Counted from the first letter of the stretch, positions 1 through 8,115 are shown. The stretch is 13,800 nucleotides of DNA from Synergistaceae bacterium (GCA_031289165.1 JAITPZ010000173.1:1-13800), one strand, 5' to 3'. Numbers and translations: made by a program. Notes: generated by a model from the letters alone, not told the origin.

Positions 1-44
1 TGTGGCGCCCGGCATGGGCGATAACATTGAGAAGCCCGCCGGGG

Positions 45-1154
45 TCATTTGACGGTGACGAGCTCGTAGTTCCCCGTGCCGAGGCCGATTTTTTCGGCGT
101 GGCTGATCTGAACCCGCCAGTCCGTCCCGGGATGGATGTCGGTGAAGTGGTCGTTGTGCGTGTGTTCTCGCTCCGACAGAATGCTGGTGGTGATTCCTGG
201 CGCCGCGTTGACGGCGTCGATGCAGGCCTTGTCCAGGGCGACCGGGTCGAATGATGCGAATATTCCGATGTCCGGGACCACCGGGGCGTCGCTTTCGCCG
301 TGGCAGTCGCAGTATGGAGAGACCTGGTTCACGACGCTGACGTGGAAATGAGGCCGCCCGGCCAGAACCGCCTTGCAGTATTCCGCCATCCTGCAGTTGA
401 GGTCGTTGCTGCCGGTCCAGCTGGAAAGGGCAATGGCGTGGACGTTACAGGCTCCGATACATCGCCCGCAGCCCACGCATCGATCATGGTCGATGGATGC
501 CCTGCCGTCGCCGCCGAAGGAAATGGCGGAGTGCGCGCAGTATCCGGCGCAGGCCCGGCACCCCACGCAGACATCCGTGTCCGCCTGTGGCTTGCCGGCG
601 CTGTGCATGTTCATCTTGCCGGCGCGGCTTCCGCACCCCATGCCGATGTTTTTGATGGCTCCGCCAAAACCCGTCCCCTCGTGCCCTTTAAAGTGGCTGA
701 GGGATACGAGGACGTCGGCGTCCATCACGGCCCGGCCGATCAGGGCGGTTTTACAGTAGACGCCCCCCTCGATGGGGACCTCCACATCGTCGGTTCCTTT
801 CAGTCCGTCCGCGATGATATTCTGGCATCCGGTGGACAGAGGAAAATATCCGTTTTCGAAGGCCGCGTCCAGATGGACCAGAGCATTGTTGCGCCTGCCC
901 ACGTAGAGCGTGTTGCAGTCGGTAAGAAAGGGATTGCCGCCCAAAGCCCTGATGCGATCCGCCAAAGTTTTGGCGAAGTTCGGGCGCAGGAAGGCCAGGT
1001 TCCCCGGCTCTCCGAAATGGATCTTGATGGCCACATATTTTTGCCTGAAGTCGATCTGGTCGATTCCGGCCTGGAGAAGCAGTTTATCCAGTTTGCTCAA
1101 CAAACTGACCCCCACTTTACAACGCATGTCCGTAAAGTACACTTTGGCGCTCAT
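45..1154 (-). CDS. DUF362 domain protein with two 4Fe-4S clusters
   Basis: Product of 369 residues if started at the ATG at 1154. A GTG two codons upstream (1160) is possible, but the GGGAGGGG ribosome site lies about 9 bases from the ATG and only 3 from the GTG. The N-terminal and central part has DUF362 features: an IKIHFGEPGN segment, then SHFKGHEGTGFGGAIKNIGM. A bacterial dicluster ferredoxin module is inserted, with CVGCRACAGYC at about residues 196-206 and CVGCGRCIGAC at 226-236; all eight cysteines are present. The C-terminal part (DIGIFASFDPVALDKACID) is again typical of DUF362. The protein lacks a signal peptide or membrane segment, so it is probably cytoplasmic. DUF362 proteins are redox proteins of mostly unknown reaction in anaerobes; I do not assign a substrate. 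It is transcribed alone, divergently from the 1481 gene. The family call is secure; the biochemical role is unknown. Confidence 0.9.
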   Translation of the reverse strand: MSAKVYFTDMRCKVGVSLLSKLDKLLLQAGIDQIDFRQKYVAIKIHFGEPGNLAFLRPNFAKTLADRIRALGGNPFLTDCNTLYVGRRNNALVHLDAAFENGYFPLSTGCQNIIADGLKGTDDVEVPIEGGVYCKTALIGRAVMDADVLVSLSHFKGHEGTGFGGAIKNIGMGCGSRAGKMNMHSAGKPQADTDVCVGCRACAGYCAHSAISFGGDGRASIDHDRCVGCGRCIGACNVHAIALSSWTGSNDLNCRMAEYCKAVLAGRPHFHVSVVNQVSPYCDCHGESDAPVVPDIGIFASFDPVALDKACIDAVNAAPGITTSILSEREHTHNDHFTDIHPGTDWRVQISHAEKIGLGTGNYELVTVK

Positions 1155-1230
1155 TTCCACGGTCCCCTCCCGATAACACCCACAACCACCGCGCTCAACA
1201 ATTTCATCGGTTTGTGCAGTCGTTTTTATG

Positions 1231-1236
1231 ATTATA
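1231..1236 (-). promoter_or_regulatory. Possible -10 box of the DUF362 gene
   Basis: The minus strand reads TATAAT here, about 77 bases before the start codon at 1154. No good -35 hexamer is visible 16-18 bases upstream (the best is CTCCAA), so this rests on the -10 match and its location in the divergent intergenic region. Confidence 0.35.
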
Positions 1237-1414
1237 CACTCGACGCAGACCGGTTGGAGGCTTCTCCAGACGAACAGATCGCCGGTGATCGTTCCGATAT
1301 GGTGAATTCAGGTTAACCCGCTATATCAGGAGCGCTGTTAACTCCCTGCTGAATGCGGCCCCGTATCAGTCATATATTTTCACTTTTCAGTTTGCGCTTA
1401 TTATCGATATCGAC

Positions 1415-1442
1415 TTGATAAATTTTCTCTTACTCATAAAAT
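1415..1442 (+). promoter_or_regulatory. Sigma-70-type promoter for the 1481 gene
   Basis: TTGATA (1415-1420), a 16-base spacer and TAAAAT (1437-1442). Transcription would start near 1449, leaving a leader of about 32 bases with a GAGGGG ribosome site (1464-1469) 11 bases before the ATG at 1481. Both hexamers match consensus at five of six positions. The promoter probably also drives the overlapping reactivase gene at 1741. Confidence 0.6.
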
Positions 1443-1480
1443 GACAGCAGGTGTTAAAACCTGAGGGGAAGTGTCGCTTT

Positions 1481-1741
1481 ATGAAAACTATTCTCGTTTT
1501 TTCCGGAAGTCCCGGAGAAAATGGGCATACTGCCCGATTGATCGACGAGGCGGTGAAGGGGGCGCGCTCCGCCGGAGCGGAGGTCAGGCTGTATGACCTT
1601 AATTCTGAGGGTATCCGAGGACGGCAGGGGTGTTTTTACTGCAGGTCGCACGAGGGGCGCCTCACGAAGGACTACCTGCAGCCGATGTATGGGCATCTGA
1701 AGCTCGCAGACGACATCGTGTTCAGTTCTCCCATTTATTGA
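1481..1741 (+). pseudogene. Truncated flavodoxin-fold NAD(P)H-dependent FMN reductase
   Basis: 86 residues beginning MKTILVFSGSPGENGHTARL, the classic first strand and FMN-phosphate loop (GSPGENGHTARL) of NAD(P)H-dependent FMN reductases / iron-sulfur flavoproteins. Next come the GCFYC segment (residues about 50-54) and the third-strand motif ending IVFSSPIY. Relatives are about 180-210 residues and continue past this SPIY with the FMN-isoalloxazine loop and the second half of the fold. Here a TGA follows the Tyr directly, and the frame reaches another stop four codons later. The stop shares its A with the ATG of the next gene. The product lacks half the fold and is unlikely to bind FMN well. 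Promoter and ribosome site are intact, so the remnant is probably still transcribed and translated, and may now serve as a translational leader for the reactivase. A 3' deletion that fused it to the next gene is the simplest explanation. Confidence 0.75.
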
Positions 1742-3228
1742 TGGACGAAATCGTAAAAATCACATTTGTGCGCGAGAGCGTCGAGGCGGAGACCCGCAGG
1801 GGGACCCAACTGAGCGACGTTATGAGAGGCGCGGGAATCCCGCTCGAAATGCCCTGCAACGGTATGGGCGTGTGCGGAAAGTGCCTGGTGCGCGTCAGGG
1901 GAAAATCTGATGAAAAATCCGTCCAGGCCTGCACCTTTCTCGTGATGGAGGACGTTCGCGTCCTGACGCCGCCACCGAAGGGGGAATCGCTTCCGGTCGA
2001 CCGGGGGCGTCGCGTCGAGTTCGAAGCCGATGGCGGCGTCGTCGGAACGGGGGTTGCCGTCGACCTGGGAACCACGGTTTTTTCCGTCTGCCTCGTGTCC
2101 GGCGCGGGGGAAACGCTGGCGAAGGCGTCCTGCCTCAACCCTCAGACGGAGTACAGCGGTGATGTCCTGACGCGTGCAGGCTGGTGCAGGGGACGGCCGG
2201 ATCACCTCGAGAAACTGCGGCGCCTTGCCGTCGAGGCCCTCAATGGACTGATCGACGATATGCTCGCCTCCGCGACCGCCGACCGAAATACGATCCATCG
2301 TGTCGCCGTTGCCGGTAACACCGTCATGCAGCATATTTTCGCGGGCGTCGACCCGACGCCCCTGACCCATTTTCCGTTTCGTCCGGTATTCGAAGGCCCT
2401 CTCGACGTTCCCGTGAGGGACCTCCGCGTCGGGTCAGACGTGCGCGTGTCCCTGCTGCCCTGCATCTCCGCCTTTATTGGAGGCGACATCGTCGCGGGGG
2501 TCATCGCTTCCGGCTTCGCGTCCACGGAGAAAAACGGCCTCTTCATCGACATCGGGACGAACGGTGAGATCGTTCTGCGCCTGAACGGGAAAATGTACGG
2601 AACCTCGACGGCGGCCGGCCCCGCGCTCGAGGGCATGAACATCTCCTGTGGCGTCAGGGCCGTACCCGGGGCCGTCGAGAGGGCCTTCGTCGACGAACGC
2701 GGAGAGCTCGCCTTCAGAACGATCGGGAACGAGCCGCCCGTCGGCATCTGCGGCAGCGGGCTGATCGACCTGACGGCCGCGCTGCTGCGGATGGGCATTC
2801 TCGATGAAACGGGCTTCCTGAAGGGTTGTCCCGGCGGGAAATATCACCTTACGGAGGATATCTTTCTCTCTCAGAAGGACTTTCGACAGATTCAACTGGC
2901 CAAGGGGGCGATCGCGGCGGGAATCAAAATACTGCTCGAGGCGGCGGGCGGCGTTTACGGAACGCTCGACTCGGTGGACATCGCCGGAGCGTTCGGGTTC
3001 CACCTGAATTTCGAAAGCCTGAGAGCCATCGGCCTGATCGACGAAGCGTTTCAGGGCGAGGTCCGATTTGCAGGCAACACGTCGCTGGAGGGCGCAACGC
3101 TTTGGCTCCTCAGCAGGAAAATTCGGGACGAGATGGTCTCCGTCGCGCGTCTCATCGAACCCGTCGAACTGTCCGGCAGGACCGACTTTCAGAACGCCTT
3201 CGTGAGGGAGCTGAACTTCCCCCGATAA
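1741..3228 (+). CDS. Ferredoxin-ASKHA reductive activator of corrinoid proteins (RACo/RamA-like, DUF4445)
   Basis: 495 residues. The N-terminus is a plant-type [2Fe-2S] ferredoxin domain with ligands C39, C45, C48 and C64 (PCNGMGVCGKC, then QAC). An ASKHA ATPase core follows: phosphate-1 motif AVDLGTTVFSV around D108, AVAGNTVMQHIF, phosphate-2 motif IDIGTNGEI around D270, TAAGPALEG, and the adenosine-side motif GICGSGLIDL. Members of this family use ATP to reduce inactive Co(II) corrinoid proteins of methyltransferase systems back to Co(I). At 495 residues it is shorter than the roughly 600-residue RACo prototypes, so a linker region is reduced. I chose the ATG at 1741 because the ferredoxin domain begins there; longer readings in this frame would translate through the flavodoxin gene out of frame. 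No ribosome site precedes it, so translation is likely coupled through the TGATG overlap. No corrinoid protein or methyltransferase lies in the window, so its partner is encoded elsewhere. Confidence 0.85.
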   Translation: MDEIVKITFVRESVEAETRRGTQLSDVMRGAGIPLEMPCNGMGVCGKCLVRVRGKSDEKSVQACTFLVMEDVRVLTPPPKGESLPVDRGRRVEFEADGGVVGTGVAVDLGTTVFSVCLVSGAGETLAKASCLNPQTEYSGDVLTRAGWCRGRPDHLEKLRRLAVEALNGLIDDMLASATADRNTIHRVAVAGNTVMQHIFAGVDPTPLTHFPFRPVFEGPLDVPVRDLRVGSDVRVSLLPCISAFIGGDIVAGVIASGFASTEKNGLFIDIGTNGEIVLRLNGKMYGTSTAAGPALEGMNISCGVRAVPGAVERAFVDERGELAFRTIGNEPPVGICGSGLIDLTAALLRMGILDETGFLKGCPGGKYHLTEDIFLSQKDFRQIQLAKGAIAAGIKILLEAAGGVYGTLDSVDIAGAFGFHLNFESLRAIGLIDEAFQGEVRFAGNTSLEGATLWLLSRKIRDEMVSVARLIEPVELSGRTDFQNAFVRELNFPR

Positions 3229-3502
3229 CCGTCCGTCGCAGGAGCCGGGAGTTTTTTGTTAATGACTGTTCAGTTTGCTCCGTTCAGAACAGCTCAGGTC
3301 ATGTTCCTTATTATAGCAATCGGAATGGCGTAATACCATTTTCTATTGCTCCAATGCGCATAAAATATGCCTGTTTGGGCTTACTCGTTATTGTATTTTC
3401 AAGCTGCGAGAGGCTCTCTTTTATCTGCGAAGTTTGAGTTAACTGCAGGAAGCCCGTGAGATGGGAATTTTCATTCTATGTTATTAAATTTCTGATAAAC
3501 TG
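3229..3502. other. AT-rich intergenic region before the HD-GYP gene
   Basis: 274 bases, AT-rich compared with both flanking genes. It contains a direct repeat of GTTCAG at 3268-3273 and 3282-3287, which also lies inside a weak inverted repeat (CTGTTC 3266-3271 and GAACAG 3287-3292). A run of six T at about 3253-3258 follows an imperfect pairing with the end of the 1741 gene, which might end transcription weakly. I could not find a convincing promoter for the 3503 gene. Confidence 0.4.
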
Positions 3503-5671
3503 GTGATGCAGGGGAGCGAAGGGCCGGACCGAAGGTTTGCGGAGCAGACAGCCCCTCTGACCTTAAACCGGAGGCGGAAGATCATCAGGCAGATTTTGGT
3601 CGTGGACGATAACATCACGAGTCTCAGACAGATAGGTTATCAGCTCGCCGGTTGTTACGAATTTTCCCTCGTGACGTCCGGAGCCGCTGCATTGTCGTTC
3701 TGCGAGACCGAAAAACCCGACCTGATCCTGCTGGACGTTGAAATGCCCGATATGGACGGTTTCGAAACGATCGTCGGGCTGAGGGGCCTGCCTGGCGTGG
3801 AGGAGATTCCGGTCATCTTTCTCACCGGCAATATGGATGAGGCGACCGAACTCAGGGCTTTCGAGTCGGGCGCGAGGGATTTCATCACGAAGCCGGTGGA
3901 TAAGAAAATTCTGCAACACAGAATAGAGCTTCATCTTCAGCTGTACGAATATCAGACCGACCTCGAGAACACCCTGAAGGAACTCGAAAGCAACATCGTC
4001 GCCTCCTTTGCGGACCTGGTCGAATGCAAGGACGACAACACGGGGGGACACGTGCTGCGCACCAGCAGGTACGTGGAGATGCTGGGACGCGAGCTGATCG
4101 AAAACGGGCATTGCGCGGACGAACTCACGGAAGCGGAGCTGGAGCTGATGGTGCAGGCGGCGCCGTTCCACGACATCGGGAAGATCGGGATCAGCGACGT
4201 CCTCCTCCTGAAGCCGAAGGGGCTGACCGACGAGGAGTACGCCGAGGTGAAGAACCACACGCTGATCGGGGGGCGCGTTCTGGAGAACATCCACAGGCGC
4301 GCGCCGGCGCAGCGTTATCTCGGATACGCCCGGCTGATGGCGGAGGGGCACCACGAAAGGTACGACGGCTCCGGGTACCCTTATGGCCTGAAGGGAGCGG
4401 AGATTCCGATCTGCTGCCGCCTGATGGCTGTGGCGAACGTGTATGACGCCTGCATGACGGACCGGCGTTATCGGCCTGCCCTGAGCCGCAACGAGGCCGC
4501 CAGGATCATCGAAAACGGGTCCGGAACGGAGTTCGATCCGCTTGTCGTGAACGCCTTCCGATCGCTCGAAAGCCGGATTGACGAACCCTCCGGACGGCGC
4601 AGGCGGCCGACGGTGTACCGGGGCGGCGGGCTGCGCTCCAAAAAGAACGAAATCCTGATCGTGGACGACAACATCGCGAGCCTGAAACAGATCGGCGCCT
4701 CTCTCGCGGGCAGCTACGAATACTCTCTCGCGACGTCGGGGGCGCAGGCGCTCGCGTCCTGCCTCGGGAACCCGCCGGACCTCATCCTGCTCGACGTGGA
4801 AATGCCGGAGATGGACGGTTTCGAGACCATCGCCAGACTGAAGAAAAGCCCCGCGCTGAGCCATATCCCGGTGATCTTTCTGACGGGCGTCCGGAACGTC
4901 GCGGCCGAGGTCGAGGGCTTCGGGTCGGGCGCCGTCGATTTCATAAAAAAGCCGGTCCTGAGGGACGCCCTGCTCCACAGGATACGCCTTCATCTGGATA
5001 TCGCCTCCTGCAGGTCGTACCTGACGGACTCCGTCAGGGAAATTTCGAGCTGCCTCACCGCGTCTTTCGCCGAACTGATTGAGTGCAGGGACGAGGGCAC
5101 CGGCGAGCATGTACAGCGGACCAGCAGGTACGTGGAGCTGCTGGGACGCGAATTGCTGTCGAGAGGCCTCTTTGCGAACGAGCTTTCGGGGCCCGCCCTG
5201 GATCTGATGGTGAGCGCCGCGCCCCTTCACGACATCGGTAAAATCTCCGTCAGCGACCGAATTCTCCTGAAAGCCGGCCGGCTGGACGACGAGGAGTTCG
5301 CGGAAATGAAGCTGCACGCGCCCATCGGAGCGGAAATTCTGGAAAGGATGTGCGAGCGAACGCCCACACAGACGTACCTCCGATACGCCGTGATGATCGC
5401 CGCCTCCCACCACGAGAGATACGACGGGAAGGGCTATCCGAACGGACTGGCGGGCGGGAACATTCCGCTCTGCGGAAGAATAATGGCGGTGGCGGACGTC
5501 TATGACGCGCTCGTGGACGACAGGGTTTACCGCAGGGGAATGAGCCACGCGGAGGCGTTTCGCATCATAACGGACGGAACAGGCACTCAGTTCGACCCGC
5601 GGGTTGTGGAAGCCTTCGAAAGCTGCCACCTCAAATTCTCCGAACTGGCGAAAATTCCGAACAGACAATAG
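3503..5671 (+). CDS. Double response regulator, REC-HD-GYP-REC-HD-GYP (c-di-GMP phosphodiesterase type)
   Basis: 722 residues with an internal duplication. REC1 (about 29-147) has acidic pair D35/D36, phospho-acceptor D78 (LILLDVEMPDMDG), T108 and K130. HD-GYP1 (about 165-355) has TGGH ending at H183, H223/D224 (FHDIGKIG), H283/H284 and G291-Y292-P293. REC2 (about 383-500) has D388/D389 and phospho-acceptor D431. HD-GYP2 (about 515-710) has H576/D577, H636/H637 and G644-Y645-P646. HD-GYP domains hydrolyse c-di-GMP at a metal centre. Copy 1 has Asn (N312) in VANVYDA where copy 2 keeps Asp (D665, VADVYDAL), probably a metal ligand, so copy 1 may be impaired. There are no membrane segments. The start is GTG at 3503 followed directly by ATG at 3506; neither has a clear ribosome site, and the REC domain begins soon after, so the first 25 residues are uncertain. 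The hybrid kinase follows 105 bases downstream and is the likely phosphodonor. Confidence 0.92.
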   Translation: MMQGSEGPDRRFAEQTAPLTLNRRRKIIRQILVVDDNITSLRQIGYQLAGCYEFSLVTSGAAALSFCETEKPDLILLDVEMPDMDGFETIVGLRGLPGVEEIPVIFLTGNMDEATELRAFESGARDFITKPVDKKILQHRIELHLQLYEYQTDLENTLKELESNIVASFADLVECKDDNTGGHVLRTSRYVEMLGRELIENGHCADELTEAELELMVQAAPFHDIGKIGISDVLLLKPKGLTDEEYAEVKNHTLIGGRVLENIHRRAPAQRYLGYARLMAEGHHERYDGSGYPYGLKGAEIPICCRLMAVANVYDACMTDRRYRPALSRNEAARIIENGSGTEFDPLVVNAFRSLESRIDEPSGRRRRPTVYRGGGLRSKKNEILIVDDNIASLKQIGASLAGSYEYSLATSGAQALASCLGNPPDLILLDVEMPEMDGFETIARLKKSPALSHIPVIFLTGVRNVAAEVEGFGSGAVDFIKKPVLRDALLHRIRLHLDIASCRSYLTDSVREISSCLTASFAELIECRDEGTGEHVQRTSRYVELLGRELLSRGLFANELSGPALDLMVSAAPLHDIGKISVSDRILLKAGRLDDEEFAEMKLHAPIGAEILERMCERTPTQTYLRYAVMIAASHHERYDGKGYPNGLAGGNIPLCGRIMAVADVYDALVDDRVYRRGMSHAEAFRIITDGTGTQFDPRVVEAFESCHLKFSELAKIPNRQ

Positions 5672-5740
5672 AATCAGGGGTTTCAGGGGGGCAGGACCGC
5701 GCAGCGGCCGGGCGGACTCCACTCCCCCGAGCTTCAAATC

Positions 5741-5747
5741 AGGAGGT
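5741..5747 (+). promoter_or_regulatory. Displaced ribosome binding site before the hybrid kinase
   Basis: AGGAGGT is a near-perfect Shine-Dalgarno sequence, but it lies 29 bases before the ATG at 5777, too far for normal use. In-frame ATT at 5765 is the only near-cognate start between them that I see. The family N-terminus (FRYVRDILYRPEQ) fits the ATG, so the motif may be non-functional, brought closer by RNA folding, or serve a rare start. Confidence 0.3.
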
Positions 5748-5776
5748 CGGACGTTACGGACCCCATTGCCGCAATA

Positions 5777-8011
5777 ATGTTTCGCTATGTACGCGATATA
5801 TTGTACAGGCCTGAGCAGGCCTCGCTGGATCTGGAAAAGCTGCCGGAGGGCTTCCAGGATCTGGGGCGTGGCCTGCAATATTTATGCGCGTGCGTCTCGG
5901 AGACGAGGAAGCTCGCAAAGGCGCTGTCGAGGGGAGACCTGAGCGTCGAACTGCCGTCGTCCAACAACGAGATGGCGGCCCCGCTCAAGGCGCTGTACGC
6001 CTCCCTGAAACATCTGTCCTGGCAGACGCAGCAGGTCGCAAAGGGCGACTACAGGCAGCGCGTCGAGTTCATGGGAGATTTTGCGAACTCCTTCAATACG
6101 ATGATCGAACAGCTGGACAAGCAGCGCGCGGAGCTGACCGAGGCGAAAACAGTGGCGGAGGTCGCCTCGGAGTCGAAGAGCGCCTTCCTCGCCAACGTGA
6201 GCCACGAGATACGCACGCCCCTCAACGCGATACTGGGACTGTCGGAGCTGGAGCTTCGGGAGGAGCTGCCCGCGCACACGCGGAGCAGCCTGGAAAAGAT
6301 CCTGAACTCCGGCTCCAGCCTGCTCGATATGGTCAACGATATTCTGGATATCTCCAAAATCGAGTCAGGACACGGTTTTGAAATCACCCCCGTGGATTAC
6401 AGCGTCTCGAACCTCATAAACGACGTTGTGCAGCTCAATATCGTGCGCATCGAATCGAAGAACATCGCCTTCCGGATCGAAATCGAGGACACCATCCCGG
6501 CAACGCTGCACGGCGACGAACTGCGCGTCAGGCAGGTGCTGAGCAATCTGCTCTCCAACGCCTTCAAATATACGGGGGAGGGGCGCGTGACGTTTCGGGC
6601 CGGCTGGCAGCGCCGGGGGGACAACGCGCTGCTCGCGTTCACCGTAAGCGATACCGGCGTCGGCATCAGGAAGGAGGACACGGAGAAACTTTTCAGGGAA
6701 TACAGCCAGTTGAACTCGCGCGCCAACCGCAATATCGAGGGGACGGGGCTGGGCCTCGCCATCACGAAACACCTGGTCGAGATGATGGACGGCGAAATTT
6801 TTATGAAGAGCGAATATGGCGTCGGCAGCACCTTCGGGGTCCACCTCCTCCAGAGGATCGTCGACGCGACGCCCATGGATCGGGTGGTGGCGGAGAACCT
6901 CAGGAACCTGCGCTTCATGGAGAATCGCAGTAACCGCAGCAAAAAATTCGCCCGCGCTTACATGCCCGGGGGGAAGGTTCTGGTCGTGGACGACGTCCCG
7001 ACGAACCTGGAGGTGGCGAAGGGCTTCATGCTGCCGTACGGCCTCGCCGTGGACTGCGCGACGAGCGGCCCGGAGGCGATAGAGAAGGTCCGGGCCATAT
7101 CTGACGATCCCGCCTCGAAACGCTACGACGCGATATTTATGGACCACATGATGCCCGGTATGGACGGGATAGAGGCGACTCGAATCATTCGCGGCGAGAT
7201 CGACAGCGCGTACGCCCGGACCGTCCCGATCATCGCGTTTACGGCGAACGCCCTCGCCGGAAACAGGGAGATGTTTCTGGCGAACGGCTTCAACTCGTTC
7301 ATATCCAAGCCCATCGACATCATGCAGCTCGACGTGGAACTCAACAGGTGGGTCAGGGACCGCCAGAGCGAAGAAGTTCCGGCGGAGGCCGAACCGGAGG
7401 AGGCGCCGGTCGATTCGGGAATATTCGACGGGCTTCATACCGAGGGACTCGACCTGGCGGCGGGGGTTCGGAGGTACGAGAGCGAGGCCGTGTACCTGGG
7501 CATCCTCCGCTCGTACGTGACGTACACCACGAGTCTGCTCGAAAGGCTCGCGCGCCCCCTGGATTCGCTGTCCGATTACATGACGGCCGTGCATGGCCTG
7601 AAGGGATCGAGTTTCGGAATATGCGCCGAGACCATCGGAAAACTCGCGGAGGAGCTGGAGGACAGAGCCAGGGCCGGCGACGTCGCGTCGGTTCTGGCGG
7701 GGAACGAATCGTTCATCGAAAAGGTCCGAAAGCTGCTGGAGGATACGGGGAAAACGATCGAAATCGCCTCGCGCGCCTCCGAGTCCGCCGCGCGAGCGCG
7801 TTTGCCGGAGCCGAACCGCGAGTTGCTGGAGAAGATGCTCGACGGCGCGAGACACATCCGAACGTCCCAGATGGAGGAGACCCTGGCCAGGCTGGAGAAG
7901 TACGCGTACGACGCCGATCAGGAGCTCGTCCTGTGGCTGCGTGAGAAGATGGACAACCTGGACTACCGCGCGATACGGGACCGACTGGAGCGGTCGAAAA
8001 CGGAAAAGTGA
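5777..8011 (+). CDS. Soluble hybrid histidine kinase, HAMP-like-HisKA-HATPase-REC-HPt
   Basis: 744 residues with no predicted membrane span. Residues 1-115 form a helical HAMP-like region, containing LAKALSRGDLSVELP and then VAKGDYRQRVEFMGDFANSFNTM, often found in front of kinases of this type. HisKA has phospho-acceptor H143 (FLANVSHEIRTPLNAILGL). The HATPase has an N box (RQVLSNLLSNAFKYT), G1 (DTGVGI) and G2 (GTGLGLAITKHLVEMMDG). REC has VLVVDDVPTN, phospho-acceptor D456 (FMDHMMPGMDG) and a KP pair (ISKPID). An HPt domain follows with H606 (AVHGLKGSSFGI), and the last 80 residues are helical and charged. All catalytic residues of a four-step His-Asp-His-Asp relay are visible, so this protein can plausibly pass phosphate from H606 to a separate REC, the closest candidates being the two in the upstream gene. 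No known sensor domain is recognisable, so the input signal is unknown. Confidence 0.93.
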   Translation: MFRYVRDILYRPEQASLDLEKLPEGFQDLGRGLQYLCACVSETRKLAKALSRGDLSVELPSSNNEMAAPLKALYASLKHLSWQTQQVAKGDYRQRVEFMGDFANSFNTMIEQLDKQRAELTEAKTVAEVASESKSAFLANVSHEIRTPLNAILGLSELELREELPAHTRSSLEKILNSGSSLLDMVNDILDISKIESGHGFEITPVDYSVSNLINDVVQLNIVRIESKNIAFRIEIEDTIPATLHGDELRVRQVLSNLLSNAFKYTGEGRVTFRAGWQRRGDNALLAFTVSDTGVGIRKEDTEKLFREYSQLNSRANRNIEGTGLGLAITKHLVEMMDGEIFMKSEYGVGSTFGVHLLQRIVDATPMDRVVAENLRNLRFMENRSNRSKKFARAYMPGGKVLVVDDVPTNLEVAKGFMLPYGLAVDCATSGPEAIEKVRAISDDPASKRYDAIFMDHMMPGMDGIEATRIIRGEIDSAYARTVPIIAFTANALAGNREMFLANGFNSFISKPIDIMQLDVELNRWVRDRQSEEVPAEAEPEEAPVDSGIFDGLHTEGLDLAAGVRRYESEAVYLGILRSYVTYTTSLLERLARPLDSLSDYMTAVHGLKGSSFGICAETIGKLAEELEDRARAGDVASVLAGNESFIEKVRKLLEDTGKTIEIASRASESAARARLPEPNRELLEKMLDGARHIRTSQMEETLARLEKYAYDADQELVLWLREKMDNLDYRAIRDRLERSKTEK

Positions 8012-8048
8012 TTTCCCGGAAGCGGCAGGTCGTGCGGGCCGCGGACGC

Positions 8049-8081
8049 AAAAAGAGCGGCCTCCGCAAGGAAGCCGCTCTT
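8049..8081 (-). terminator. Rho-independent terminator of the 8116-8385 gene
   Basis: A perfect 9-bp stem (AAGAGCGGC 8052-8060 with GCCGCTCTT 8073-8081) and a 12-base loop. Read on the minus strand it ends in a short T run (8049-8053), 35 bases past the stop of the small gene. In the plus direction, after the kinase, the hairpin lacks a T tail and may only weakly end transcription. Confidence 0.75.
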
Positions 8082-8115
8082 CGCCTGTTGTTCGTTATCG
8101 GATTCGCGGACTCCG

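Larger units (their letters stand above)
1155..1480. other. Divergent intergenic region
   Basis: This 326-base region lies between the divergent DUF362 and flavodoxin-fragment genes and is clearly more AT-rich than the neighbouring genes. It holds a possible -10 for the left gene (1231-1236) and a good promoter for the right gene (1415-1442). Two GTTAAC hexamers lie at about 1312-1317 and 1338-1343 as a short repeat. I see no RNA gene, riboswitch or credible ORF in it. Confidence 0.6.

Noticed and set aside
1739..1741. TGA at the end of the flavodoxin fragment read as selenocysteine or Trp
   Set aside because: The frame meets TAA only four codons later and no selenocysteine-type hairpin is apparent, so readthrough would not restore the missing half.
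2826..3437. 203-codon plus-strand frame spanning the end of the reactivase and the intergenic region
   Set aside because: It overlaps the reactivase in another frame, has no ribosome site, and its tail merely crosses AT-rich intergenic DNA.
3563..5878. A 771-codon open frame on the minus strand opposite the HD-GYP gene
   Set aside because: It mirrors GC-rich codon structure of the real gene, is rich in Arg/Val/His/Gln without any domain motif, and the plus strand carries unmistakable REC and HD-GYP motifs.
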